From: Clostridia bacterium
Lineage (GTDB): Bacteria; Bacillota; Clostridia; TANB77; CAG-465
NCBI GenBank assembly: GCA_900772475.1
Contig: CAAHEI010000106.1
Location: 1 to 31,811 of the forward strand
Direction of reading: 5' to 3'
DNA length: 31,811 nt
The notes beneath the pieces were generated by a model, which saw only the letters and a list, made by a program, of their open reading frames with translations, had not been told where the DNA came from and made no database searches. The stretch's first letter is position 1. Each line of letters opens with the position of its first letter. The position numbers and the translations under genes are program-made. Positions 14,486 through 23,057 of this stretch are shown piece by piece.

Positions 14486-14674
14486 ACTAATGGTTACTGT
14501 TCAGACTATATTTTACAAAAAATACAAAATTAATCTTTATTAGCAATATAATGCATAGTAAATTTAATATTTTTTCTAAATAATTAACAATAATTACTTT
14601 AAAGGACATTGTATCAAACTTTTTGTACAATTATCTAAACTTTTTTTAGATAGTCTGAATAGTAACTACTAATG
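14486..14674. mobile_element. MITE-like element with 17-18-bp terminal inverted repeats and 7-bp target duplication
   Basis: Left end GTTACTGTTCAGACTAT (14493-14509) is repeated in inverted form at the right end (14650-14667) with one A/G difference. Both ends are flanked by the same direct repeat ACTAATG (14486-14492 and 14668-14674). The 175-bp interior has no open frame. An inner hairpin, TATCTAAA with TTTAGATA (14632-14652), lies at the right end and might act as a terminator behind nrdR. A non-autonomous transposon is the simplest reading. I do not know the parent insertion sequence. Confidence 0.65.
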
Positions 14675-14705
14675 TATATATTATAAAATTATTTTCAACT
14701 AGATA

Positions 14706-14734
14706 TTGCAAAAGTATAAAATTGGTAGTATAAT
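14706..14734 (+). promoter_or_regulatory. Promoter of thrS
   Basis: TTGCAA (14706-14711), 17 bases, TATAAT (14729-14734). Transcription should begin near 14741, at the 5' end of the T-box leader. Confidence 0.75.
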
Positions 14735-14740
14735 ATTAAT

Positions 14741-14967
14741 GTAACGTTGAAGGGACGAGTAGGATTATACACTGCTACAAGAGAGAATTAGTCATGGGCT
14801 GTAAGCTAATTTTAGTAAGAATTTTCTGAAGACTACCCCTGAGTTAATGGGAAACCATCGTTGATTACGTACAATCATAAATTAAGTAAAATTTAGGGTG
14901 GAACCGTGCAATAAATATATTGTACCCCTATAGACAAAAAATGTATGTCTATAGAGGTACATTTTTT
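14741..14967 (+). promoter_or_regulatory. T-box riboswitch (threonine) before thrS
   Basis: The core T-box sequence AGGGTGGAACCGTGC is at 14895-14909. The transcription terminator is a 15-bp stem with one mismatch (14921-14935 with 14947-14961) followed by six T. The antiterminator would pair the T-box with the ACCCCT in the left arm of that stem. Stem I spans about 14745-14840; a plausible Thr specifier is ACT at 14832-14834, followed by the usual purine, but I cannot fix it without folding. Uncharged tRNA-Thr would favour read-through into thrS. Confidence 0.93.
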
Positions 14968-14988
14968 GATATAAAAAGGAGTGATTTT

Positions 14989-16773
14989 ATGAAGTATTTA
15001 AAAAATGACGGAGAAGTTTTTGAAGGAGATTATGATGTAAAAGTTGCACGACATACAGCATCACACATATTAGCCCAAGCTGTAAAAAGGCTATATAAAG
15101 ATGCAAAACTTGCAATAGGACCTGCAATTGATACAGGATTTTACTATGATTTTGATAATCTTTCCTTAAAACAAGAAGATCTTGAAAAAATTGAGTTAGA
15201 GATGAAAAAAATTATAAAAGAAAATCTTAAATTAGAAACTTTTGAACTCTCAAAAGATGAAGCTTTAAAATTCGTTAAAGAAAATGGAGAAATATATAAA
15301 CAAGAAATAATTAAAGAATTACCAGATGGTGAGAGAATTACATTTTATAAACAAGGTGAATTTACAGATTTATGTGTTGGGCCTCATATGTTATATACAA
15401 AGGGAGTAGGAAAAATCAAACTAATATCTACAACTGGTGCATATTGGAAGGGTAACGAACATAATAAAATGCTTACAAGAATTTATGGAACAGCCTTTAA
15501 AACTCAAGAAGAAGTAGATAGTTTTATGGAACAAAGAGAAGAAGCTAAAAAAAGAGATCATAATAAACTTGGACGTGAACTTGAGATATTTACAACTAGT
15601 GACATCATAGGTCAAGGTTTGCCAATTCTTTTACCAAAAGGTGCAAAAATGCTTCAAATACTACAAAGATTTGTTGAAGATACAGAAGCAAAACGTGGTT
15701 GGAAACTTACAAAAACTCCATATATGGCAAAATCTGATTTATATAAATTATCTGGACACTGGGATCATTACAAGGAAGATATGTTTGTAATGGGAGATGA
15801 AAGTAAAGATGATGAAGTATTTGCTTTAAGACCAATGACTTGTCCTTTCCAATATCAAGCATATTTAAATAGAGGTAGATCATATAGAGATCTTCCTATG
15901 AGGCTTAATGAGACTTCAACTTTGTTTAGAAATGAAGCTTCAGGAGAAATGCATGGACTTATTCGTGTAAGACAATTTACATTATCTGAAGGTCATCTTA
16001 TGTGTACACCAGAACAGTTAGAAGATGAATTTAGAAAATGTTTGGAACTTGCTATATATATGCTTAAGGTTCTAGGACTTTATGAAGATGTTTCATATCG
16101 TTTTTCAAAATGGGATCCAAATAATAAAGAAAAATATATAGGCACTGAGAAAGAATGGAATGAAGCACAAAATACTATGGAGAAAATATTAAATCACTTA
16201 GGACTTGAGTATAAAGAAGGAATTGGTGAGGCAGCTTTTTATGGACCTAAATTAGATATTCAAATAAAAAATGTATTTGGTAAAGAAGACACTCTTATAA
16301 CTATTCAAATAGATCAAATGCTTGCTGAAAAATTTGGAATGGAATACGTTGATAAAGATGGAACAAAGAAAAATCCATATATTATTCATAGATCATCTCT
16401 TGGATGCTATGAAAGAACCTTAGCTCTTCTTATTGAAAAATATGCAGGTGCTTTCCCGCTATGGCTTTCTCCAAACCAAGTTAGAATTTTACCTATATCT
16501 GAACATGAAGTTGATTATGCATATAGTATAAAAGATACATTAGAAAATGAAGGAATAAGAGTAGAAGTTGATTCATCAAATGAAAAAATTGGACATAAAA
16601 TAAGAAATGCACAATTAGAAAAAGATCCATATATGATTATTTTAGGTAAAAATGAAGTAGAAAATAACTCAATATCTGTAAGAACAAGAGATGGAGAAAA
16701 AATGGATAATATTTCTTTAGATGAATTCTTAAATAAATTAAAAGAAGAAATAAAAGAAGCTTTTAATAAATAA
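14989..16773 (+). CDS. thrS: Threonyl-tRNA synthetase without the N-terminal TGS domain
   Basis: 594 residues from ATG 14989 (AAAAAGGAGTG upstream); earlier in-frame codons lie inside the T-box terminator. It attaches threonine to tRNA-Thr. The editing domain starts almost at once (ARHTASHILAQA, the HxxxH motif). The catalytic core follows with ALRPMTCP (zinc Cys), FRNEASGEMHGLIRVRQF, then YGPKLDI and IHRSSLGCYER, and the anticodon-binding domain occupies about the last 100 residues. Most ThrS are about 640 residues and begin with a TGS domain of about 60; here it is missing. The segment TLSEGHLMC replaces the more common TQDDAH-type motif, so this is a divergent branch. Controlled by the T-box directly upstream. 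Confidence 0.96.
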   Translation: MKYLKNDGEVFEGDYDVKVARHTASHILAQAVKRLYKDAKLAIGPAIDTGFYYDFDNLSLKQEDLEKIELEMKKIIKENLKLETFELSKDEALKFVKENGEIYKQEIIKELPDGERITFYKQGEFTDLCVGPHMLYTKGVGKIKLISTTGAYWKGNEHNKMLTRIYGTAFKTQEEVDSFMEQREEAKKRDHNKLGRELEIFTTSDIIGQGLPILLPKGAKMLQILQRFVEDTEAKRGWKLTKTPYMAKSDLYKLSGHWDHYKEDMFVMGDESKDDEVFALRPMTCPFQYQAYLNRGRSYRDLPMRLNETSTLFRNEASGEMHGLIRVRQFTLSEGHLMCTPEQLEDEFRKCLELAIYMLKVLGLYEDVSYRFSKWDPNNKEKYIGTEKEWNEAQNTMEKILNHLGLEYKEGIGEAAFYGPKLDIQIKNVFGKEDTLITIQIDQMLAEKFGMEYVDKDGTKKNPYIIHRSSLGCYERTLALLIEKYAGAFPLWLSPNQVRILPISEHEVDYAYSIKDTLENEGIRVEVDSSNEKIGHKIRNAQLEKDPYMIILGKNEVENNSISVRTRDGEKMDNISLDEFLNKLKEEIKEAFNK

Positions 16774-16786
16774 TACTATATATTGT

Positions 16787-16825
16787 AAAAAAGGTTTAGT
16801 GAATTAATTTGCTAAATCTTTTTTT
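16787..16825 (+). terminator. Terminator after thrS
   Basis: Stem of about 13 bp with one G-U pair (16787-16799 with 16812-16824), 12-base loop, and a run of seven T at the right end. Confidence 0.8.
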
Positions 16826-17023
16826 GAGGGAAAATTCTATAAAATATATAATGTATGTTATGGATGAAAAAATATGAAGTAATTTAATCTGTAATTGTAA
16901 AACAAAAAACAATGAAAGATTTGATATGATTTTTTGATAAAGAATAAAAAGAGCAATAGAAAGATAAATATTAAAAGTGTGTACTATCTAAAATAATATA
17001 TATAAGTAATATATTCATTTTAT
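16826..17023. other. AT-rich intergenic stretch with nothing recognised
   Basis: About 200 bases between the thrS terminator and the direct repeats before the ATPase gene. I find no open frame with a ribosome site, no RNA gene and no clear promoter. Confidence 0.6.
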
Positions 17024-17085
17024 AAATAGCCGAAAACAAAAAACACAAATAACCGAAAAATAATTACACAAATAGCCGAAAAAAA
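17024..17085 (+). repeat. Three 23-bp direct repeats upstream of the ATPase promoter
   Basis: AAATAGCCGAAAA (17024), AAATAACCGAAAA (17047) and AAATAGCCGAAAA (17070) begin exactly 23 bases apart. The third copy ends against the -35 box at 17086. The regular spacing and position suggest a binding site for a regulator or for the ATPase itself. Confidence 0.8.
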
Positions 17086-17114
17086 TTGATATTATTAAAA
17101 ATAAGTGTTATACT
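17086..17114 (+). promoter_or_regulatory. Promoter of the ATPase gene
   Basis: TTGATA (17086-17091), 17 bases, TATACT (17109-17114), followed by AAGGGAGGA and ATG 17137. The three direct repeats abut its -35 element. Confidence 0.65.
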
Positions 17115-17136
17115 ATTAATTAAGGGAGGAAAATTC

Positions 17137-18411
17137 ATGGGTGAATATAGAGTAAGGATAACTGATGAAATTTTAGAGAAAAAACTAAAAGGTAAGGGGG
17201 CAGTTTTAATTCAAGGACCAAAATGGTGTGGAAAAACTACTACTGCTGAACAAGTAGCTAAAAGTATATTATATATGACAAAACCAGAAGATAAAACACA
17301 AAATCTAACACTTGCTGATTTGAATCCAACATTATTGCTTAAAGGCGAAACGCCAAGATTAATTGATGAATGGCAGGTTGCTCCAAAATTATGGGATGCT
17401 ATAAGATTTGAAGTAGATCACAGAGATGATGAAGGACAATTTATATTAACTGGTTCAAGTATACCAGCTAATATGAATGAGGTAACTCATACTGGTACAG
17501 GAAGATTTTCATGGTTAACAATGAGACCAATGAGTTTGTATGAATCAAAAGAATCGAATGGTACTATCAGTTTAAAAGAACTTTTTAACTCTCCTGCAAA
17601 CATATCTGCAATAAATGAATTAGAATTAAATGACATTGCTTTTCTATGTTGCAGAGGTGGATGGCCAAGAAGTACATTTATGGAAAAGGATATTGCTTTA
17701 GAACAAGCATTTGACTATTATGATGCAGTAGTAGAGTCAGATATATCTAAAGTTGATAATGTAAAAAGAAACCCAGAAAGAGTTAAAAGATTAATGAGAG
17801 CCTATGCAAGAAATATTGGAACTCAAGCCTCAAATGAAACAATAAGAAATGATATGTTAAATAATGACTCTTCAACATTAGATACTGATACCGTATTGTC
17901 TTATATAAGTGCTTTGAAAAAAATATTTGTTATTGAAGAAGCACCAGCATGGAATCCAAATTTAAGAAGTAAAACTGCAATTAGGACTTCAGACACAAGA
18001 TATTTTGTGGATCCTTCAATAGCAGTTGCTAGTTTGGGGATTGGACCAGATGATTTAATTAAAAATTTAAATACATTTGGATTAATATTTGAAACTTTGT
18101 GTATTAGGGATTTAAGAGTATATGCTGAAAGTTTAAATGGAAATGTATATCACTATAGAGATGCAAATGATTTAGAATGTGATGCAGTAATTCACTTAAG
18201 AAACGGAGCATATGGATTAATTGAAATAAAATTAGGTGGAGATAATTTAATAAACGATGGTGCTGAGAATTTAAAAACACTGTATTCAGGAATTGATACT
18301 AAAAAGATGAATAACCCATCATTTTTAATGGTATTAACTGCAACAGGTAAGTATGCATATAAAAGAGAAGATGGAGTATATGTTGTTCCAATAGGGTGTT
18401 TAAAAAATTAA
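17137..18411 (+). CDS. AAA-family ATPase with DUF4143 domain
   Basis: 424 residues. An AAA_14 ATP-binding domain (about 1-200) has Walker A GPKWCGKTT, Walker B RLIDEWQ and the sensor ILTGSS. The DUF4143 part (about 200-424) includes a winged-helix-like middle and a C-terminal nuclease-like fold with E/D-x-DAVIHL, then GLIEIKLG, resembling the D...(E/I)xK core of PD-(D/E)XK enzymes. These proteins are widespread in gut anaerobes, often in multiple copies, and their role is not established; toxin-antitoxin or defence roles have been suggested. The start is ATG 17137 with GGGAGGA; an ATG further upstream lies in the promoter. It is transcribed alone behind unusual 23-bp repeats. Confidence 0.88.
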   Translation: MGEYRVRITDEILEKKLKGKGAVLIQGPKWCGKTTTAEQVAKSILYMTKPEDKTQNLTLADLNPTLLLKGETPRLIDEWQVAPKLWDAIRFEVDHRDDEGQFILTGSSIPANMNEVTHTGTGRFSWLTMRPMSLYESKESNGTISLKELFNSPANISAINELELNDIAFLCCRGGWPRSTFMEKDIALEQAFDYYDAVVESDISKVDNVKRNPERVKRLMRAYARNIGTQASNETIRNDMLNNDSSTLDTDTVLSYISALKKIFVIEEAPAWNPNLRSKTAIRTSDTRYFVDPSIAVASLGIGPDDLIKNLNTFGLIFETLCIRDLRVYAESLNGNVYHYRDANDLECDAVIHLRNGAYGLIEIKLGGDNLINDGAENLKTLYSGIDTKKMNNPSFLMVLTATGKYAYKREDGVYVVPIGCLKN

Positions 18412-18609
18412 ATTTTTGAGAGCTTTATAAAAATCATACTCTTTTTAATTGGAGTTAAAGTAAATATTGAAATCGTGTCTTCTAGGCAAAACAATGTTTG
18501 GTAAGTACAGTTGAAAGAAATGGCAAAAAGAAAGACTACGTGTTTTACACATAGATTTTTCTTTCGCAGAATTTGTCAATCAAATATTAATTAAAATGCT
18601 AAAAAACTA
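18412..18609. other. Intergenic stretch with an imperfect 17-bp hairpin, no gene recognised
   Basis: 18527-18564 can fold into a stem of about 17 bp with one mismatch and one bulged base around a three-T loop (arms 18527-18543 and 18547-18564). It has no T-run after it on either strand, so it is not a standard terminator. The stretch 18470-18580 is less AT-rich than its surroundings. A small RNA or the remnant of a lost element are both possible. Confidence 0.35.
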
Positions 18610-18638
18610 TTGCATTTTTTATTTAAATTATATATAAT
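18610..18638 (+). promoter_or_regulatory. Promoter of spoVS
   Basis: TTGCAT (18610-18615), 17 bases, TATAAT (18633-18638). In Bacillus spoVS uses SigH; the pattern here looks like SigA, so the sigma factor is open. Confidence 0.5.
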
Positions 18639-18701
18639 TTAGATGTAGGATAACAATAGATGTTATTAACAAATGAAGAAATTTAGGAGGTTAGAAGATA
18701 T

Positions 18702-18965
18702 ATGGATATATTAAAAATTTCAGCAAAATCTAGTCCAAATTCAGTAGCAGGTGCAATAGCAGGACTTGTTAAAGAAAACGGTAAAGCAGAAATGCAAGCA
18801 ATTGGAGCAGGAGCAATTAATCAAGCAGTAAAGGCAGTTGCAATAGCAAAAGGTTTTGTAGCTCCATCAGGAATGGATCTTGTATGCTCACCAGCTTTTA
18901 CAGAGGTTACAATAGATAACGAGGATAAAACTGGCATAAAATTTACAATTGAACCTAAATTATAA
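18702..18965 (+). CDS. spoVS: Stage V sporulation protein S
   Basis: 87 residues, the usual size. ILKISAKSSPNSVAGAIAG, then AIGAGAINQAVKAVAIAKGF and APSGMDLVC are nearly identical to the known SpoVS family, which has the Alba-like fold. In Bacillus SpoVS affects septation and coat formation during sporulation. Strong TTAGGAGGT site. It is flanked by its own promoter and terminator, so it is monocistronic. This is good evidence for a spore-former. Confidence 0.97.
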   Translation: MDILKISAKSSPNSVAGAIAGLVKENGKAEMQAIGAGAINQAVKAVAIAKGFVAPSGMDLVCSPAFTEVTIDNEDKTGIKFTIEPKL

Positions 18966-18981
18966 TAATTATAAATATATG

Positions 18982-19022
18982 AAATCCAAAAAGTAAAAAA
19001 AACTATCTTTTTGGGTTTTTTT
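18982..19022 (+). terminator. Terminator after spoVS
   Basis: Stem of about 11 bp with one G-U pair (AATCCAAAAAG at about 18983-18993 with CTTTTTGGGTT at 19007-19017), then a T-run through 19022. Confidence 0.75.
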
Positions 19023-19071
19023 GTGATATAATTGAGGCACAATATTACTGAAATAAAGTAGGTGTTTTAAT

Positions 19072-20805
19072 TTGGATAAAAAAATAATTGATTCGCATAG
19101 ATATAAAAAAGTGCCTCGAAATAAAATAAAGAAAAACAATAAAAGATTAAAAGCAAAAAAAGTTACAAAGACTAAAAAAAATATATCAAAAAAAAATGCT
19201 AATATTTTTGCAAATTCTGTGTCTAACACACGAAGTAATTATGGAAGACTTATTGATAATACATTAAAAGAGGAGAAAAAAGAGAAGGTAAAGGAAAAAA
19301 TAAAAAGTGGAGTCCAATATTCTAAATTTGTAAAAATTGCAATTTGTATTTTAGCTATGGTTTCTATTTTTGTTATTTCAAAACTTGTCCTTAGTAAAAA
19401 TGGAGAAAATATACTATCTGTGTTTTCAAATGATAATAACAATAATGAAGAGTTAGAAGATAATTATAATTTTAAAATTGGAATATCAAAACTTGATACT
19501 ACAGATTATTTAAAAAGTAGTAATGTTATTTTAAACGAACTTGCTACAAAAACATTTTATACTTTAGTTAAACTAAATAAGGATTATAAAATAGAGTATA
19601 GCTTGGCCGAAAAAATTGAAAAGATATCAGATACTTCATATAAAATACATTTAAATCCTATATATAAAGTAACAAGTGATGATGTGATTACATCTTTTAA
19701 TAAAATAAAATTAAATCAAAAAGATAGTATATATTATAGTAAAATTTCAAATATAGATAAGATGATAAAAGAAGACGATAGTGTAATAAATGTATCACTT
19801 TTAAGTCCTGATCCATTTTTTGTATATAGTCTTGTTTTCCCTATAAATGATAGCTCAAATAAAAGTACAGAATATATTATGAATGATGTTTCTTTAAATA
19901 GTGTTTCTCTTGTAAAAAATTCATCTAAAAGTTCTTTAGGGGTAATTTCTCTTACAAATTACGAAAATACAGACAATATGGTAGATAATTTTAGAAATGG
20001 AAATATTGATATGTTTACTGCATCATCTGATAGCATTATGCAGCTTATCGGAAAAAGAGAATATAATGTAAAAAAATATAGAGATGGTGAAACAGTTTTC
20101 TTGCTTGGAAATAAGGATTCTGCTCTATACAAGAAAAAAGAAGTAAGGCAAGCTATTGCGTATGCTATAAATAGAGATGAAATAGTAAAAAATGTTGATA
20201 TGAAGTTTTCAGAAGTAATTGATATTCCATATATATATTCAGATATTAAATATAAATATGATTTATATGCTGCAGAAAATGCATTACTAATTAATGGATG
20301 GAAGAAAACTAGTGGTATTTATACAAAAAATGATGGATATGAATATCAAAAACTTGAATTAAATTTACTTGTAAACAAAGATGATACTGTAAAGTCAAAG
20401 ATTGCAGATAGTATTAAAGAAATGGTTGAAAAAGTTGGAATAAGGATAAATGTTTTAAAATTATCTGAAAATGAAATCACAGAAAAGGTAAATGCTAAAG
20501 ATTACGATATTGTTTTATCAACTGTTTATATAAACGATAGTCCAAATATTGAATATCTATATGATTATATAAATGTAAATGATATAACAAACTCTGCAAT
20601 TGAGAATGTAAAAAATAGTGATGTATCAAATATTGAAGAAAATGTACAAACTTTAAAAAATGCTATATCTAGTGAAGTATCATGTATTGGAATAATGGCA
20701 AAGACTACAAATGTTGTATATCAAAAATATATAAAAGGATTTGATAATATCTCGTATATGAAAGTTTTTGATAATATAGAAAATATAGGTAGAATTAAAG
20801 AATAA
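19072..20805 (+). CDS. Membrane-anchored protein with a family 5 solute-binding-like domain
   Basis: 577 residues from TTG 19072 (TAGGTG upstream). The first 80 residues are very rich in Lys and probably cytoplasmic. One membrane helix (about 87-107, VKIAICILAMVSIFVISKLVL) has no lipobox Cys. After an Asn/Glu linker the rest (about 130-577) resembles a periplasmic oligopeptide-binding fold: ILNELATKTFYTLVKLN, then LAEKIEKISDTSYKIHL, VTSDDVITSFNKI, EVRQAIAYAINRDEIV and AAENALLINGWKK. These are SBP_bac_5 hallmarks. Typical members are lipoproteins beside permease genes; here there is no permease and the anchor is N-terminal. It ends 9 bases before pta. It may be a sensor or scaffold, or it may serve a transporter encoded elsewhere. 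Confidence 0.75.
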   Translation: MDKKIIDSHRYKKVPRNKIKKNNKRLKAKKVTKTKKNISKKNANIFANSVSNTRSNYGRLIDNTLKEEKKEKVKEKIKSGVQYSKFVKIAICILAMVSIFVISKLVLSKNGENILSVFSNDNNNNEELEDNYNFKIGISKLDTTDYLKSSNVILNELATKTFYTLVKLNKDYKIEYSLAEKIEKISDTSYKIHLNPIYKVTSDDVITSFNKIKLNQKDSIYYSKISNIDKMIKEDDSVINVSLLSPDPFFVYSLVFPINDSSNKSTEYIMNDVSLNSVSLVKNSSKSSLGVISLTNYENTDNMVDNFRNGNIDMFTASSDSIMQLIGKREYNVKKYRDGETVFLLGNKDSALYKKKEVRQAIAYAINRDEIVKNVDMKFSEVIDIPYIYSDIKYKYDLYAAENALLINGWKKTSGIYTKNDGYEYQKLELNLLVNKDDTVKSKIADSIKEMVEKVGIRINVLKLSENEITEKVNAKDYDIVLSTVYINDSPNIEYLYDYINVNDITNSAIENVKNSDVSNIEENVQTLKNAISSEVSCIGIMAKTTNVVYQKYIKGFDNISYMKVFDNIENIGRIKE

Positions 20806-20814
20806 GGGGGATAT

Positions 20815-21816
20815 ATGGAATATACAGGTGTAACTTATGATATGATATATAAGGCAAAGCAAAATTTAAAAACAATTGTTTTGCCTGAATCAGAAGATAT
20901 GCGTATTCTTAAAGCGGCAAGCATTGCAGTAAAAGAAAAAATAGCAAATATTATATTAATTGGAAATAAAGAAGATATTTTAAGTAGATGTATTAATAAT
21001 AATATTGATATATCAGGTATAAAAATAGAAGATAATTTAAAATCGGAAAAAAGGAATTTGTATAAAGAGGAACTTTTTAAATTAAGAAAGCATAAAGGAA
21101 TTTCCTTGGATGATGCAGATAATTTGTTAAATGATAAAATATATTATGCAACAATGATGCTAAAGAACAATGATGCTGATGGCATGGTATGTGGTGCATG
21201 TAATTCAACGCCAGATACCCTTAGACCTGCATTGCAGATTATAAAAGCAAGAAAAGGATTAGAACTTGTATCATCGTTTTTTATAATGCAAACACCAAAT
21301 ACAAATTTAGGACTGTCTGGTAAATTTATTTTTTCAGATTGTGGACTTGTTATAAATCCTACTGAAGATAATTTAGTAGAAATTGTTTTAGAGTCATATG
21401 ATAGCTTTAAGAAGTTATTAAATGAAGAACCTAAAATTGCACTTTTATCGTATTCAACATTAGATGATATAAAAGATGAAAATGTAATTAAATTACAAAA
21501 TGTTGTAAGAAGAGTAAAAGAAATTAATAAAAATATAAACATAGATGGACAGTTACAATTAGATGCTGCAATAATTGAAGATGTAGCAAAAATAAAAGCA
21601 CCTAATAGTAGTGTTGCAGGAAAAGCAAATGTACTTATATTTCCAAATTTAGAGTCTGGAAATATTGCATATAAAATTGCTGAACGCTTTGGAAATATGA
21701 CAGCTTTAGGTCCAATAACACAAGGAATGGATAAACCAGTAAATGATTTATCTAGGGGATGTAGCGTTGATGATATTGTTGGAGTTATAGCTATAACTTG
21801 TATTCAAAGTATGTAG
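20815..21816 (+). CDS. pta: Phosphate acetyltransferase
   Basis: 333 residues, the short form without regulatory N-terminal domains. It converts acetyl-CoA and phosphate to acetyl phosphate. Family features include IVLPESEDMRIL at the start, DADGMVCGACNST, then SGKFIFSDCGLVINP, LQLDAAI, NVLIFPNLESGNIAYK and a C-terminal GPITQGMDKPVNDLSRG. It lies directly before ackA (34 bases), the standard fermentative pair that yields acetate and ATP. Ribosome site AAGGGGGA. Confidence 0.97.
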   Translation: MEYTGVTYDMIYKAKQNLKTIVLPESEDMRILKAASIAVKEKIANIILIGNKEDILSRCINNNIDISGIKIEDNLKSEKRNLYKEELFKLRKHKGISLDDADNLLNDKIYYATMMLKNNDADGMVCGACNSTPDTLRPALQIIKARKGLELVSSFFIMQTPNTNLGLSGKFIFSDCGLVINPTEDNLVEIVLESYDSFKKLLNEEPKIALLSYSTLDDIKDENVIKLQNVVRRVKEINKNINIDGQLQLDAAIIEDVAKIKAPNSSVAGKANVLIFPNLESGNIAYKIAERFGNMTALGPITQGMDKPVNDLSRGCSVDDIVGVIAITCIQSM

Positions 21817-21850
21817 TATATAAATTAGTAGTATAAAAGGGGGATTTTAA

Positions 21851-23056
21851 ATGAAAGTACTAGTAATTAACTGTGGAAGTTCCACAATAAAATATCAATT
21901 AATTGATATGGCAAAAGATGAGGTTATCGCAAAGGGAAGATGTGATAAAATTGGTTATGAGGATTCCAATTTAATTTATAAAAATTTAAGAGATGGAAAA
22001 AAATTAGATGAAGTTCCTGTATCTATGCCTGATCATAAAGTTGGTATGAAGGTTTTACTTGATACACTTCAAGATGAAAAAATTGGTGTAATTAGTGATA
22101 TTAATGAAATATCAGCTATAGGTCATAGAGTTGTTGCTGGTGGCGAAAAATATAACAAAGCAGTAATTGTTGATGATAATGTAGTAGAAGATATTTTAGA
22201 ACTTGCAGAAATTGCACCACTTCATAATAAAGGGGCTGTAATGGGAATAAATGCAATAAGGGAGGTTGCAAGTAGTATACCAAATGTTGTTGTGTTTGAT
22301 ACAGCATTTCACCAAACAATGCCAGACTATAATTATCTTTATGCGATTGATAAAAAATACTATACAAATAATCATATAAGGAGATATGGAGCACATGGAA
22401 CATCATATCAATATATAACAAAAAGACTTGCTAAATTAATGGGAAAAAATAAAGATGAAATAAATGCTATTATTTGTCACATTGGTGGTGGAGCAAGTGT
22501 ATGTGCAATAAAAAATGGAAAATCATATGATACATCTATGGGATATACTCCACTTGAAGGATTAATAATGGAAACTAGATGTGGAGATATAGATCCTGCT
22601 GTAATATTAAAAATAATGAGAATTGAAAATTATTCTGTAGATGAAATGGATGATTTGCTAAATAAAAAATCAGGAAGAATTGGATTTACTGGAATTGGTG
22701 ATTTTAGACTTATGAAAGATGCAGCCCTTGAGGGAAATAAAGATGCAATTTTAATGAGAAAAATGCAAACACAAAGAATAAAGAAATATATTGGTGCATA
22801 TATGGCTGAATTAAATCATGTTGATGCAATTGTATTTACTGGGGGAATAATGGAAAACAACGACGATGAAATTGCAAATGCTGTGTCAGACATGGAAGAA
22901 CTAGGAATTGAATTAGATGCTAAAAGGAATAAAGAGGCTTTTAGAGGTGAAGGACTTGTTTCAACAGATTCATCAAGAATAAAAATCTATCTTATTCCAA
23001 CAAATGAAGAACTTGAAATTGCAAATCAAACTGTAGAGTTAGTAAAGGATATGTAA
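21851..23056 (+). CDS. ackA: Acetate kinase
   Basis: 401 residues, normal length. It transfers phosphate from acetyl phosphate to ADP, giving acetate and ATP. Motifs: VLVINCGSSTIKYQL at the N-terminus, GHRVVAGGE, VFDTAFHQTMP, RRYGAHGTSYQY, CHIGGGASVCAI, DTSMGYTPLEG, and FTGGIMENN. This is the ASKHA (actin-like) kinase fold. It is coupled to pta upstream and only one base from the next gene, so the three are cotranscribed. Confidence 0.98.
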   Translation: MKVLVINCGSSTIKYQLIDMAKDEVIAKGRCDKIGYEDSNLIYKNLRDGKKLDEVPVSMPDHKVGMKVLLDTLQDEKIGVISDINEISAIGHRVVAGGEKYNKAVIVDDNVVEDILELAEIAPLHNKGAVMGINAIREVASSIPNVVVFDTAFHQTMPDYNYLYAIDKKYYTNNHIRRYGAHGTSYQYITKRLAKLMGKNKDEINAIICHIGGGASVCAIKNGKSYDTSMGYTPLEGLIMETRCGDIDPAVILKIMRIENYSVDEMDDLLNKKSGRIGFTGIGDFRLMKDAALEGNKDAILMRKMQTQRIKKYIGAYMAELNHVDAIVFTGGIMENNDDEIANAVSDMEELGIELDAKRNKEAFRGEGLVSTDSSRIKIYLIPTNEELEIANQTVELVKDM

Positions 23057-23057
23057 T

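Noticed and set aside
14920..14988. Extension of thrS by 23 codons upstream
   Set aside because: These codons lie within the T-box terminator stem; ATG 14989 has a proper ribosome site.
18522..18595. 24-codon frame beginning MAKRKTTCF near the hairpin before spoVS
   Set aside because: The ribosome site is weak, the composition is unlike the neighbouring proteins and it overlaps the stem-loop; probably chance.
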